Assembly (NCBI GenBank): GCA_025667525.1
Contig: CM046881.1
Location: 500,547,627 to 500,611,626 of the forward strand
Origin: Glebionis coronaria
Taxonomy: Eukaryota; Streptophyta; Magnoliopsida; Asterales; Asteraceae
DNA: 64,000 nt
Direction of reading: 5' to 3'
Position numbers and translations under genes: made by a program. Below are positions 37,830-50,002 of the stretch, piece by piece (position 1 is the first letter of the stretch; each line of letters starts with the position of its first letter). The notes beneath the pieces are model-generated. The model was not told where the DNA came from and ran no database searches. It saw nothing but the letters and a program-made list of their open reading frames with translations.

Positions 37830-40065
37830 GGTCACTCCACGTTACAAAGTTCTAAACCTAGCATACTATACTAAGTCTTCGTTCTTTAGCTCGTAGTCTT
37901 TTCTTCTTTTCTTTCTTTTGTTGTGAATATGTTGGTTTGATCTTTTAGGCTTTGGCTTGAGAGAATTGTTCTTTTGGCCTTTCACGTGCGATCTTTGCCT
38001 TCTTGTGAAACTTGCCTCCTCGTGACTCCATGTTCCACACACTTATGTCTTTTTATTGAATTCTCGAAAGCTTCAGAGTTTGGTACAGCGGAAGACTTTA
38101 TCTTGTACTTTCTTGAATTTTTGTTGAACTTTGATGCAGAAAAACATAAGTATGTGGGAACGACTTCTACAGGTACACCGCAACACCACCGTCTTCACTG
38201 GTACACAGCAACGCCACCGTCTTTAACAGGTACACAGCAACGCCACCGTCTTTAACAGGTACACAGCAACGACACGAATAAAATGGCTTTGAACATTTTA
38301 TTCTAATTCGGTAGCATTTTACCTCCGGTCGGTGAAGACCGTTGGACGATATTAGATATCGTACCCGTGACGGATAGTTTCAATTAAGTAACTTCCTGAC
38401 AGGATTTCGCGGGTAAACCCGTTCTCTTTATTCGACCGTCCAAAGCTGACTGCGAACATAAAGAGTGAATCACTTGGATAAATTATCCTTGTGATTTGAA
38501 GCCGCCAATTCATGAAACCTGGAACAAGTGAATTTCAATTAAGATTTTCACCATCGTTGCTTTCCAGTTGTCACGAGCTCAATTCATAAAGAATCTTGAA
38601 CGTCACCTACCAAGTGCTGTTTGATGTTAACACTAGAAGGATTTCCACTCGTCACTGTGATCAATAAAGAGTCACTCTGAGTGTTCTGGCAAGATCATAT
38701 GATAATGCGTAGAGGCCTGGAACGAGTTTAAGTTCAATTAAGAATTAAACCACTGTTTCTTTCCAGTTTTTCACAAGATTGGTTCTAAAATAAACGCACG
38801 TGTAACCTACCATGAGCTTGTTTGATGTTGGCTCAAGCAGGATTTCCATCTTCATTGTAATACTTACGTATTACTCGGATGTTCTGGCAATATTACAGGA
38901 ATATTGCGTAGGACTCATGAAAATCTCTTACTTTTCACAGTGTGTGAGAAAGCAAGGAATAAATGGAAAGTGTCCTAATGAGACTTTTGATGATCTCTTG
39001 GCTCTAGACTCAATTGTGCGTTTTGATTTTAGTGAGCGATGGCTGGAGAGGAGTGCCACCTTTTCAATACCAGTCTATTCGGAGTGAATAAACCAATAGA
39101 TAACGTGTTGATCTCCGTGTGATTAAAACAAATACCTTTTGAGAGATATTTGAGTTAGCTGGGAAGGGTTGTGCATTGCATCACTGGGTCCATGATGTCT
39201 TTCTTCAATACCGAGAATCATTAGCAAAAATGACCTCAATAGCATATGTATTGACCCGGTTTCAGCCTAAAGTTGTAAGGAGGGCTTCTTTCTTTACACC
39301 CTTTATCTTTACAATTCTTTTTCATTCTTCAACCCCTTCAATGCTTACCAATACGTCATCACTAGCACCTTGTTGTGATTGTTCCAGTGCTAGCTTAAGT
39401 ACTTGGTCGGCATTCAGCTACGTTCACATTCTTTCTCCAACTTTCCTAGGACTTCTAATTCTATCTAGGGAATTGTCCTTGGGAAGATTCCATCAGCTCT
39501 GATGAATCATTGGACTAAACCTATTCCTACCACCCTTTTGTCACCACATTCGTCGTGAATTAAGCGTGTTTTGGGAAGGAATTGCCACCATGAAAAATCA
39601 TTGAAAATCACCTAAAGTACTTGTGATATTGAAATCAAAAGTTTCGTACCTTAGGTGTTTTTGATCATCAAAAACGCTCCCCCTTAATACGTGCTTTACA
39701 CATATTAAGTTGGATTATCGTTAAATCTTTTTCATCTTTTAGCCAAGTATCACTTAAGTCTCCTTAATCCCATTTTCTCCCCTTATCCAAAATGTTAACC
39801 ATTAATATTTGGGATATTGAATGGATTAACCGGTCTTTGGGTAAAAAATGAAATCGATGTTTGGCCATAGAACATGTGAATGCTCCCCCTTAAGTTAATA
39901 AGGGATAGTTGTAGTGCTTTAGTATGATATATTTTGAAAGATTTAGAATCTCGTGAGAAATTCTTGAAAAATTATCATACCTTAACACCACATCAAGCCA
40001 TTAAAGCACAATATTCACAAATATACATATTCACAATTGAAAAACCAATATAAAGTGGACCTGAA
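37830..40065 (-). other. LARD-2 non-coding 3' half
   Basis: Homologous to LARD-1 13795-16010 in the same order. It contains three tandem copies of a 32-bp unit with gtacacagcaacgccaccgtct (38170-38275) that are not repeated in LARD-1. No credible frame. Confidence 0.7.
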
Positions 40066-40077
40066 ATGTACGACCCA

Positions 40078-43000
40078 TTAGATGGATCGTTGCAGTAGCT
40101 TGTGGTGCACTAAATATGGTCTACCACCAACGAATCTTTCCAAGCTCCTCATCAATCTACGTTCACGGAACTTTTGATCAATCTTCTTGATCACGTACTT
40201 CGCCATTTTCCGATAACCCGGATGCCAATCCTCCGTCATCTCTGGCAAAGTCCCACCCGAGTTAAGATGCTCCAACTTTCCTCTGACTTGTAGAAGAGTC
40301 CCATCACTGTACTTATAAAGCTCACCCACCCTCATAAACTTCATTAAACCTCGACTGTTCAAGTAGAAAATGCCGCAATTCGGGACAGAAATGCCGGTAT
40401 AGGGACATCTATCTACATGTTGAGGTAACACTTGATTCACTGGACGGGTTAGGTTAAGCTTCCTTTGGTAACTTTCGACTCCCAACTGAAGATCTTCAAC
40501 TCGTTTCTTGATAACAACGCTTCGTGTGAACATACGAAGTGCTGTATTCAAGGCAATGAGGTCTTCACGAGGAATATGTGTGAGTTGATCTCGGGTCATC
40601 AGAAGCAGCATATCTTCGATATCCTCAAGGCGAATGATAGAAAAATCTCCCTGTTGGATTTTGTATTCTCTGTCATCCTCCCTTTTCAAACGAATCTCCG
40701 TCACATGATAATAGCCATTCTTGGCTTCAGTTTTCAGCCCTAAAATACTGGAGATGCGGATATCGGATCTAACGTTACTTCCTGAATTGACTAGACAGCA
40801 ACCCCTGTACGCCCTTCGGACTCGTTCGTCCCAATGAGATGCACCTATAAAAGCATACATATCATAATTACGAGTTACCCTTGGGACCCAGAGTCGGTTT
40901 ACCTTTTCCTCGATCCAGGGTATTGTCCCCTAGTTGGCAGCTTTCAGCAAGGTCAAGGAGGTTGCGTACTTTGATGAACCCTTCAGAAGATACTCAAGAT
41001 CATAGGTGACGAAGAAGTCGAGAGCAATCTGATTATCTTGAGTAGGATCAAGTGGAGGTGGAGCTCTTTCTGAATCATGAAGACCTGGCCGTTGAACGGT
41101 ATTCAGAGCTTTCAGGATCTCACCAGCATAGTATTCGAACTCCATTCGGGTTAACCTGGTTTTGGCGCGAAGTCTTTTATCCTTAAGTGCTTTCTTCACC
41201 AAAGACGGAGTAACCGAAGTCTTATACTCATGAGCAAGAAATGCACACAAGTCAATCGGACTACGGATACGGAGATATAGAACATCTCTGTCAGCGTCCG
41301 TGATTGGATCATATTGCGCCGCTGCCGTGATCCAAGCCTGTGGCGGTGCAGTCTCGTTAATCTCCAACGTGTCTGCCCAGTATTGTGTGCTTGGTTCAGG
41401 AACCGTAGATTGTTGTGCTTGTTGTAGAGGAGTAGAAACGCGAACATCTGCTGGTTCTGATTCAGGCATCTCGGCGGTTTTATGAACGGGTGAGTGTTGT
41501 GCAGCTTCAGGTTCCGTTACTGATTCTGCAATCACAGGAGCAACAACAACAGGACTAATAGGGTTAGTGGTAACAGGTATAGATACAGCAATAGAAGTAC
41601 CGGGAATCGATGAAGCTGTAGTAGCATTCACATCGTGGCGCCACTTAGATCGTCTTGATTCCGTTGATGTTGATTTGTCCTTCTGCGCTGCATCTTTCTT
41701 GGACTTGGTTCCAGACTTAGCAGGTTTCTTTGAGCTGGCAACCTTATCCCCCTCTTTATGCTGTTTACCCCCATCATCATCCCCATCGCTATCCTCGTTG
41801 CTCCCCCTAGCACTCTCCTCATTCCCATCACCACCATCATCGCCATCATCGTCATCATCATCATCATCATCTTCATCATCATCATCATCATCATCCTTTT
41901 CCTCTTCTTCTCCTTCTTCTTCCTCTTCTTCTTCACCAGTACCCTCTTCCTGTTCACTATCATCTTTGTCCTCCTCAGGTAGAATGTGATAAGGTACCAC
42001 ACTTCCAAACGTTTTGAATAACCTATCATCCTCCATGATAGCGTCATTCAGGGATTTATAAAGAGCCCGTTGAATCCTAGATTTATCAAACGATCCAAGT
42101 TCCACCATACGAGCTTTGAGGATCTTCTTTAATTCAAAATCCGTTAACTCATAAGCAATTTTGTAGGCGGATTCTGAAGGATTGGATGACTTGATCATCA
42201 AGTTCTCAGCCGCGAGTGTCTTCAACTCATCACGCAGTTTAGGCATAATGGATTCAACAGATTCTTTTACTCTCTCTTCAACAGAAGCTTCAAGTGCTTC
42301 TTTCTGCTACTTGTATCTATCCCACATCGCTTGAAGTCTAGTGATACGTGCAGCATGCTTATCAGCCTCAGCCTGTTTAACCTGAGCTAGTTCTTCTGCA
42401 TGAGCTTTTCGCGTCAATTCCATATCCGCAGCGAACTTAGCAAGCATCTCCTCTTGGGCTTTCCTAGATGCTTCTTCACTTTGAGCTCGTCTATGTAGCT
42501 CTTGGCGAAGTTCATCCATTTCTCTTTTGTGATTATCCGTATGTTTATCCAACATTTCGGCCATCACCAATGCAGCCATTGTAGATGTTGCAGAGCTGCT
42601 CTGGGTTGATGGAAGAGGCTCGGTTGTTACTACGGTACTAAGGATGGGAGTTATTGGTGGTGGAAGGAATGGTGTTGAAGACGGTCTGGTTGGTAAGGGT
42701 TGGATTGGTGGAGGTTGAGTTGTTAAAGGTTGAGTAGACACCATGATAGTAGGAGCAACGGACTCATTTTCAACACTTGCTGAAACCGGAATGGATGTCT
42801 CCTTCGAAGTAGAATACCGTTCAGGTGATCCAAACTCATCAATATCATCTGGTTCCTCGTACTCTTCTTCAACATTTATCCTTGCACCTGAACCACTACC
42901 GCCCGTATCTTTCCTACTCCTTTGAATAGCTATCTTCATCATTTTTCTCTCCGTCTTGTCAAGAGTAGGATCAACAACATCTTCTTCGTCACGTAGAACC

Positions 43001-44019
43001 ATCTCATCAGCCTTACCCTTTCCCTTCTTAACCTCAGTCTTCTTCTTCTTGGTTTCGGGTTCAGGTAACGCAGCTGGTTGCTTGCGTTTACCTTTACTCT
43101 TGACCGTAGTAGACGAGTCTTCTCCAGTCTGAAGGTTTGCTTTTAACTTCTTGATTTCTAGTTGCAATAGTTTGTAATCAGCAGAACCTTTAATTCTATC
43201 CGTCAGAAGGTAATCGGGAATAGGACCAGGAATCACACCACCAGATGGCCCTTCATGCCTTAAGTCCACAATATGATCAGCCTCTTCAGTGTGATGACGA
43301 CTTGATGCACGCCTATCAATTGTAACATCATTCTTCATACAATAGTTAATGATAAGCTTGATAAACCGAGGGTAAGCAAATAAATTAGTCTTCAGCTTCT
43401 TGTTATGAAAGAGTTGAAAGGTGAATTCTTCCCATAACAATAAAGCATAATCTGCATTTGCGCCTTTGTACATCCCATGGAAGATGTTCATTATTGGACT
43501 GCGCAAAGCATCATGCCCACTTGTTTTTGGTGTAAGACATCTACTGAGAATACCCAACAATGCTCTCCAAGGTTGTCCTACTTTAGCAGTGGTAAACTCA
43601 GACGCAACTCGTATTTCAGGACATCCAATAGCATCAAATAACTCCATGAGTTCGTCTTTAGTAGGATCCCTCGAGAATACCATACCTTTGGGTGAATCCC
43701 TAATGCCGAATATCTTACGGAAGTCTGATATAGTAAGTGTCTGCTGTTTGTTGTCGATGGTGAAGGTGATCTTGTTCGAAGTGCTTTCCTTGGTAGCCCA
43801 GAACTCATACATGTAATCATAAGGCACCGAGGCACTACTTCTTAAGGCATTCTTGAAATGAGATTGATCAAGAATTGCTATGGCGACTTTGAAACCATGG
43901 TGAGTGGATTTTGAGACTGGTTTTAGCCGGTGGTTGTTTGGTATGAACTTGAGTGTTCGTGCTTCGGCAATTGCGGCTTCTCGAGAGTCTTGGATTGCTT
44001 GCACTGTTGGATTAGTCAT
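40078..44019 (-). pseudogene. LARD-2 large extra ORF, about 1314 codons with two stops
   Basis: One minus-strand frame runs from ATG 44019 to 40078 with only two stops (near 42307 and 40930). Domains: N-terminal globular part (about 1-260) with YDYMYEFWATKESTSNKITF, reminiscent of the Copia-A 3' ORF start; Pro/Thr-rich linker; coiled coil ending in TRLQAMWDRYK; a second helical part; an acidic tract of Glu then Asp (41840-41960); and a C-terminal domain with IIRLEDIEDMLLLMTRDQL and MFTRSVVIKKRVEDLQLGVE. From memory the last piece is common in Asteraceae retroelement tails. Function unknown. A candidate splice acceptor (CTTAAGCAG) lies six nt before the ATG. Confidence 0.7.
41840..41960 (-). 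repeat. Poly-acidic tract within the LARD-2 ORF
   Basis: GAA/GAG-rich then GAT-rich codons give long Glu and Asp runs (plus strand catcatcat and cttcttctt). A trinucleotide repeat inside coding sequence; the complementary plus-strand frame rich in Ser is a shadow. Confidence 0.8.
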
Positions 44020-44024
44020 TGTAT

Positions 44025-45061
44025 CTGCTTAAGATAAGACATGAAAGGTTGATGCACAAAAACATATATAGATATATATCATTCTTACTTCTAGGCATAA
44101 CATATTTCAACAACATAATTCAACAAGTACTTATAGCATGCAAATACTATCAATCAAACAACTCTTCATCCTGAACATTCCTTCATTCGGAACTTCTTCA
44201 TCCGGAACATTCCTTCATTTGGAACTTCTTCATTCGGAAGTTCTTCATTCGGAACTTCTTCATTCGGAAGTTCTTCATTCGGAACTTCTTCATTCGGAAG
44301 TCCTTCATTCAGAACTTCTTCATTCGGAAGTTCTTCATTCGGAACTTATTCATTCGGAAGTCCTTCATTCGGAACTTCTTCATTCGGAAGTCCTTCACTC
44401 GGAACTTCTTCATTCGGAACTTCATTCGGAAGTTCTTCATTCGGAACTTCATTCGGAAGTTCTTCATTCGGAACTTCTTCATTCGGAAGTTCTTCATTCG
44501 GAACTTCTTCATTCGGAAGTTCTTCATTCGGAAGTTCTTCATTCGGAACTTCTTCATTCGGAAGTCCTTCATTCGGAACTTCTTCATTCGGAAGTCCTTC
44601 ATTCGGAACTTCTTCATTCGGAAGTCCTTCATTCGGAACTTCTTCATTCGGAAGTCCTTCATTCGGAACTTCCTTCATTCGGAAGTCCTTCATTCGGAAC
44701 TTCCTTCATTCGGAAGTCCTTCATTCGGAACTTCCTTCATTCGGAAGTTCGTTCGGAACATTCCTTCATTCGGAAGTTTTTCAGAAAATTCCTTCATTCG
44801 AAAGATGATATCCATGTTCATCCGGAACTTAATAAACGCAGCTATGAAGGATTAATCTAGTCGCATTTAGTGAGTTCTAAGGCAAACTAAGGCAATAAAC
44901 CACAATCTAATGATATTCCGCATGAATCCCACCTAAAACCTTAATCAATTAATCCTAATTAGGCAAATAAACCCTAAATTTGATTAAATTGATTATCCGT
45001 ATTAATTAAGTTGATTTACATGAATTAAACGAATTAGGAATTAAATGATTGATGTTTGTAC
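44025..45061 (-). other. Candidate intron upstream of the LARD-2 ORF
   Basis: Sense donor CAAAAG|GTACAAAC at 45061 and acceptor CTTAAGCAG|ATACAATG at 44025, with a pyrimidine-rich tract before it. Upstream of the donor, 45062-45200 looks like a plant 5' leader (CA-rich, CTTTC words). The intron would contain the GTTCCGAATGAAG array. No RNA evidence is available. Confidence 0.4.
44165..44830 (-). repeat. LARD-2 array of (C/G)TTCCGAATGAAG words
   Basis: Over 660 bp of ttcattcggaacttcttcat and ttcattcggaag on the plus strand; sense CTTCCGAATGAAG and GTTCCGAATGAAG alternate. The long plus-strand frame of Leu-His-Ser-Glu repeats is an artefact of the 12- and 15-bp periods. Confidence 0.9.
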
Positions 45062-45500
45062 CTTTTGAATCGAATGAACACGGATTAGATTGGATTGATT
45101 GAGACGAAAGTTTGAAAGCTTGTGTATGTGTGTTAATGGCGGCAAGATGGAAAGAAACAGTGAATGAAAAATGGTAAGGGGGCGGGGGGTTTTGTTTGAC
45201 TAGGTCAAGTTTTAGCACCTTTCACACATTGTCACTTTTTAACCCTACATTTTTTACTCCTTTTCCCTTTTAGATTTAAAACTTTTCATTTCTTTTCTTG
45301 ACCATTGTTAAACTTAGCCACTATTATCGTTCACACAACTTAGCAATCGCAACCTATTTGCAAATCTCCAAAATCTAAAGCAAGTCCTATCACATTGAAC
45401 GAGCACAAGTCGTTTTCTAAAGCAATACCACTCATTTATCATTTAGCCATTAATTTTCCACAATCACTTTTGAAAATCAATTTAATGACGAAGATGATTT
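44831..45500 (-). other. Upstream part of the LARD-2 cassette
   Basis: AT-rich, no credible frame. 45062-45200 resembles a 5' UTR on the minus strand; no clear TATA box was found before it. This segment has no counterpart in LARD-1. Confidence 0.4.
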
Positions 45501-45881
45501 AATATTTTATGCCCCTTAAACGATGACCCGTTTTCTATTTAAAGAGCTGTAGTCATTGTTTAAAGAGTCAAATATTGATGAAAACATTTCCAATTAATGT
45601 CTTGAAAAAATTGATTCGTGGTGGCAATAAGATTTCTCTTATTTTAACAAATGAATGCACTGAGACGTACATTTATTCGTGTTAGACCAAGTTATAAAGT
45701 AAACTTGATCCCTTTGCATGATTTGGCTTGTAAATCATGCCCGAGAAAATTAATTCCCGTTCTGAGCCAACGTTTTCCAAGGAAATACGTGACTTTAATA
45801 TGAAAACCGGGTTGCAGTCTGAAATAACCACAAGCCATTAATATTCCACAATCACTTTTGAAAAATCAATTTGATGACCTA
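45501..45881 (-). repeat. LARD repeat region next to the LARD-2 5' LTR
   Basis: Homologous to LARD-1 16200-16520 (aaagagctgtagtc, aaatgaatgcactga-cgtacat-tattcgtgttaga, gcccgagaaaattaattcccgtt). A 48-bp piece at 45445-45490 is repeated at 45833-45880 right against the LTR, in the place where a primer-binding site should be. Confidence 0.65.
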
Positions 45882-46203
45882 TGTAGAATCTTGATAACCT
45901 ATGAATCTATGAAGTGGGTTGATGTTTTCTTTAGAGAGAGAAACTAAAGAGAGAAAGTGAGAGAAAAACTATGTGTATTTTATTAAGTGGAACTTTCAAA
46001 TGAACAACAACCAACCCCTTTCCAAGGAGGAAAGGGGTATTTATACTTCCAAGTCATATGTGGACTTGGGCCGGCCCATGACAAGCCCATGGACCGGTTC
46101 TTACTTAACTAAATAAGTAACTATAAACTACGAGCTATTACAACATTAATAATATTGTGGAGTGACCGATACTTCTAATATACGTAAAAACGTATTTCTA
46201 ACA
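45882..46203 (-). repeat. LARD-2 5' LTR
   Basis: 322 bp. TATA box TATAAATA (minus, 46038-46045) followed in the sense direction by a 9-bp inverted repeat (arms 46029-46037 and 46015-46023, loop 5). AAAAG follows at 46204. Confidence 0.92.
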
Positions 46204-46675
46204 AAAAGTGTGAAGGGAATTCTTTATATAGGTGTTCCCTTTGGTTGGTGAGTGGGCTTTCTCCCTTTCTTCTTGTCTTCTCGTCTTTTCAGAAAAGTCG
46301 ACGTTTTCGATTCTGATTCGGGATTTGTCGACGATTAAATTCAACTCGTCTTTTAATTTCTTCGTTTAATAGACTTGAGTTTCTTTGACATATGTAAATC
46401 TTCAATCTCTGGTCCTTTTCTTCGATAAATCTTCAAATAGGCCCAGTGACTTCAAATCTTTTGCATCTCTTGGACAATAGACTTCGTCTTGAGCCTTTTT
46501 CTTCGATAAAACCCGTGCAATCCCATGTTTTCTTCAATATTCATCCGTTTAACTCCGAAAACACAATAAGCACAAAAACCACGCATAATTCCAAACAAAT
46601 GATATTAATTACGCATTTTGGTCTCGTTTTAGCCAGAATTAAGTAGAAAAAGGATGGGTGTTTACACACCTATCA
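46204..46675 (-). repeat. Athila-2 3' LTR, part 2
   Basis: Remainder of the 3' LTR split by LARD-2, including its TATA box (CTATATAAAG, 46222-46231) about 20 bp from the insertion point. It ends CACACCTATCA. Confidence 0.9.
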
Positions 46676-46689
46676 AATCCCCTACACTT
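46676..46689 (-). promoter_or_regulatory. Athila-2 polypurine tract
   Basis: Minus strand AAGTGTAGGGGATT adjoining the 3' LTR, identical to Athila-1. Confidence 0.75.
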
Positions 46690-48616
46690 AACCATTGCCA
46701 TGCCCTCATGCAATGCTTAGTGATAAAGCAATTCTACACTCTTCTCATAATCAATCAACTTTGGCCTTATTAAAATACTACTAAATAAAAATTAAAGTAC
46801 TAAAAAAAATTAAAACTTTAAAGGAAACAAAAGGGTAGAAAACCGTTTTCACTTGACAATAGCTTCATGGAAATAACTTGCAAAGAGATCAAGGACTTAC
46901 ATTAGGGCTTTGGTGCTGCGAAGATTTATCACCCTCAAGTTTCACGTTCCCCAAACTAAGCTTAAAAACGAGATCATTGTTATTATAAGTTAGTAAATCA
47001 AACACTTACACACATGGCTTAATTATATGCTTAAACTCCCTTATTCCTAGGTGTATCTCTTATATTTTATTTTTGTCTTAGAATGATCATGAAGATGCAT
47101 TTTTGGACTTATTTCGATAGTTTATTTAGGCTGAAAGCAAAGTAGGACGATTTGATCAATAGTTAGCTAAAGGACAAAATCTCTTAAAACTGCTTCTCGG
47201 GATATCAAAAAGTTCATATCTTGGTATAACTCGGTTCACGACTTGAGACCTTTCTCGGGGCGATATTTGTCATGTACTTCATACTTCATATCTTGAGAGA
47301 CGTGCTTGAGTTAATGGTCTTCTCATCGTTAATAGAGTTTCTTCATTTGGAGACTTTTGAGGGGTACTCCAACTTTGTCGACCACGACTTCATGATTATT
47401 TCTTCAATCGCCAATTGGGATTTTGAGATACAACGATCCGCCTCCTTTTCGGACTTGGATCTATTTATCCTCATACCTTGTTAGGGTCTTTTCGGATAGA
47501 CTTCTCCATGATATTTACGGGAGTTGATTGCTTTTCGTCGTGAGTCTTGATCCTTCATATTGATTTTGGGAATAATGCTTTTCACATCACCTTGGATCTT
47601 TAGCAATAAGATTGAATCCTCATGCCTTGTTAGGGCCTTTTCAAACTCACCAATCTTCGCGCCCCGCTTCATAAGTTATGCCTTGGCTATGAACTCTTAT
47701 CATTACCGAGCAACTTTTAAACGATCTTGGGCTAGAAGCTAAGTAACTTTCAAATCGTACGACCTTACTTATTGCAGATAAATTATTAGCAAGTGATGGG
47801 AGAATAGGCAAATAATTACACCAAGTGAGCTTGTGCAAGAATACCGACTTATAATTGACTCTATCATTTCTCGTTCTCCACAATTTAAAATCTCAAGTAA
47901 TGAGACTCGTGGATACTTAGCCTAATAAACCAATTAAGGTCTACATGGTTAAGGATACTAGCTAGAATAAACTTGGATAAGTCTATTCGGGTTGAGTCAA
48001 AATAATCGCAACGGTCCTAATATGTCAAAGACTTCAAAACTAGCTACACCACTTTATTAATATTTTTGACTTTATTGCGGGATATATACATATGAAAGCA
48101 ACGATAAAAATTTAAAAAATTACAACTATATGGCCAAAGTTAATAAAAAATTTGAAAAATGTTGAAAAAGATGATTTTCCGGTTAAATGAAGGCATTTTC
48201 ATGGAAAAGTCCACTTAAAACTTCGATAGAAGTCCCCCCTACACTTAAGATAAACATTTTCCTCAATGTTTAAGCATATGGGAAAAGTCTCCCCTACACT
48301 TATGACATTGTGCACGTTGGTTAACTCAAGTTAAGGAAGAGACGACTAACGTGATCAATTTCAAATGTGAGTATGAAGAAAATTGAATCACGATAGTTGA
48401 GAGATAAAACCGTATTTCGGATAACACGGGATCACGGTTCTTCAAAGATTCCAAGAGTGCATTCATCCCTGTAATCACATCACCACACAAATACAAACAC
48501 CTATATAGGTCCCCCTACACTTAGGAGGTTAAAACAGAAAAGGATAGATACTCGGGCTGCCTCCCGAGGAGCGCTTGTTTTTTATAACCGAGTCACGAGC
48601 CTGACTCGACCCAAAA
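46690..48616 (-). other. Athila-2 3' non-coding region
   Basis: Homologous to Athila-1 25074-26993, including the hairpin at 48551-48568. Frames within it are not conserved. Confidence 0.7.
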
Positions 48617-50002
48617 TTAGTTCATGGGGAATGTGGTGAGGGATGGAATCATCTTCTGAGAGATGTCCTCACCAAAGTACAACTTCACTCGTTGGCCATT
48701 CACCTTAAAATTTGGTTCATTAGGAGGAGCGAGCTCGAGAGTACCATATGGAAAAATTTGGGCAATGGTGAATGGGCCGGACCAACGAGATTTCAGCTTG
48801 CCCGAAAAGATTTTCAACCGAGAGTTGAAGAGTAAAACTTTGTCTCCAACTTGGAACTCTCGGTTCTTAATCTTAGAGTCGTGAATGAGCTTAGTCTTTT
48901 CCTTATAGATCAAAGAATTTTCATAAGCCTCATTACGGAGTTCATTGAGCTCATTGAGTTGGATCTTGCGTAGGTCACCGGCTTTGTTGATATCAAAATT
49001 AGCCCACTTCAAGGCCCAGTAAGCCTTGTGCTCCAACTCAATGGGGAGGTGGCATGCTTTCCCGTACACGAGACGATATGGTGTACAACCAATCGGAGTC
49101 TTGTATGCGGTACGAAAAGCCCACAAAGCATCATCAAGTTTATCAGCCCATGAGGCACGATGCTCTCCCACGGTTCTTTCGAGAATTCGCTTTAATCCTC
49201 GGTTGGATATTTCAGCCTGGCCATTAGTTTGTGGGTGGTATGCGGTGGAAAGATGATGATTTACACCATACTTTGCCATGACTCTTGCAAATTGGTCGTT
49301 GCAAAAATGAGTCCCACGATCACTAATAATGGCACGAGGCACACCGAATCTAGCGAATAGCAATTTCAAAAAGTTACAAACCACCCTTGCGTCATTAGTG
49401 GGTAAAGCTTTGGCTTCAACCCATTTAGAGACGTAGTCAACGGCTACAAGGATGTATTTGTTTCCTTTAGATGAAGGGAATGGCCCCATAAAGTCGATAG
49501 CCCAGACATCAAAGATTTCACATTCTTGAATGAAATTCTGAGGCATCTCGTCTTTATGTGTGATCTTGCCTTGTTTTTGGCAAGCATCACAATGTTTAAC
49601 CATCTCGTGAGCGTCACGATAGATGGTGGGCCAATAAAATCCCGATTCAAACACTTTTTTGGCGGTGTAGTTGGGACTAAAGTGACCACCGGTGGGTCCT
49701 TTGTGGCAAGCGTCAAGGATTTCTAAAGCTGTCGGTCCATCAACACATCGGCGAATAATCAAGTCAGCACATTGCTTGAATAGATACGGGTCATCCCAAA
49801 AGTAAGTCTTAATGTCGTTAAAGAACTTCTTCTTTTTCTGGGATGTTAACCCGTCAACGAGAATTCCACCCGCCAAGTAGTTTGCAATGTCCGCAAACCA
49901 CGGGGTTTCATCAGCAGTCGAGTTGATAGACATTAAGGTCTCCAAGGGAAAAGAATCATTGATTTCTTTGTTCGGATGATCCCCTTTGGTAAGGATCCTC
50001 AA
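48617..50002 (-). pseudogene. Athila-2 integrase and C-terminus
   Basis: 461 codons: zinc finger ending HCDACQK, catalytic Asp in DFMGPFP and SDRGTHF, and catalytic Glu in TNGQAEISN. Thus the DDE triad is intact here, unlike Athila-1. The frame is offset from RNase H by one extra base near 49983-49990 (CCAAAGGGGATC versus CAAGGGGACC in Athila-1). Confidence 0.85.

Larger units (their letters stand above)
37494..46203 (-). mobile_element. LARD-2: non-autonomous LTR element carrying an extra ORF cassette
   Basis: 8.7 kb with LTRs 37494-37813 (3') and 45882-46203 (5') that differ by about three substitutions and one 2-bp indel. Target duplication AAAAG, left copy mutated to AAAAA. The undisturbed site is visible in the Athila-2 5' LTR near 55700-55715. 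The polypurine tract is present, but the normal primer site is not seen next to the 5' LTR. No RT, integrase or gag. Its long 3' non-coding half is homologous to LARD-1. It carries a 5.4-kb block (about 40066-45500) with a broken 1314-codon ORF that LARD-1 lacks. Confidence 0.88.

Noticed and set aside
41567..41989. Ser-rich plus-strand frame opposite the acidic tract
   Set aside because: Shadow of GAT/GAA codon runs in the LARD-2 ORF on the other strand.
44138..44860. 240-codon plus-strand frame of Leu-His-Ser-Glu repeats and two minus-strand frames of similar length
   Set aside because: Artefacts of an array whose period keeps frames open. The host element is on the minus strand and the array lies in its leader or intron.
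46690..48616. Possible env-like gene in the Athila 3' region
   Set aside because: Only short frames, none shared with the same region of Athila-1; no signal peptide or membrane segment in a long frame.
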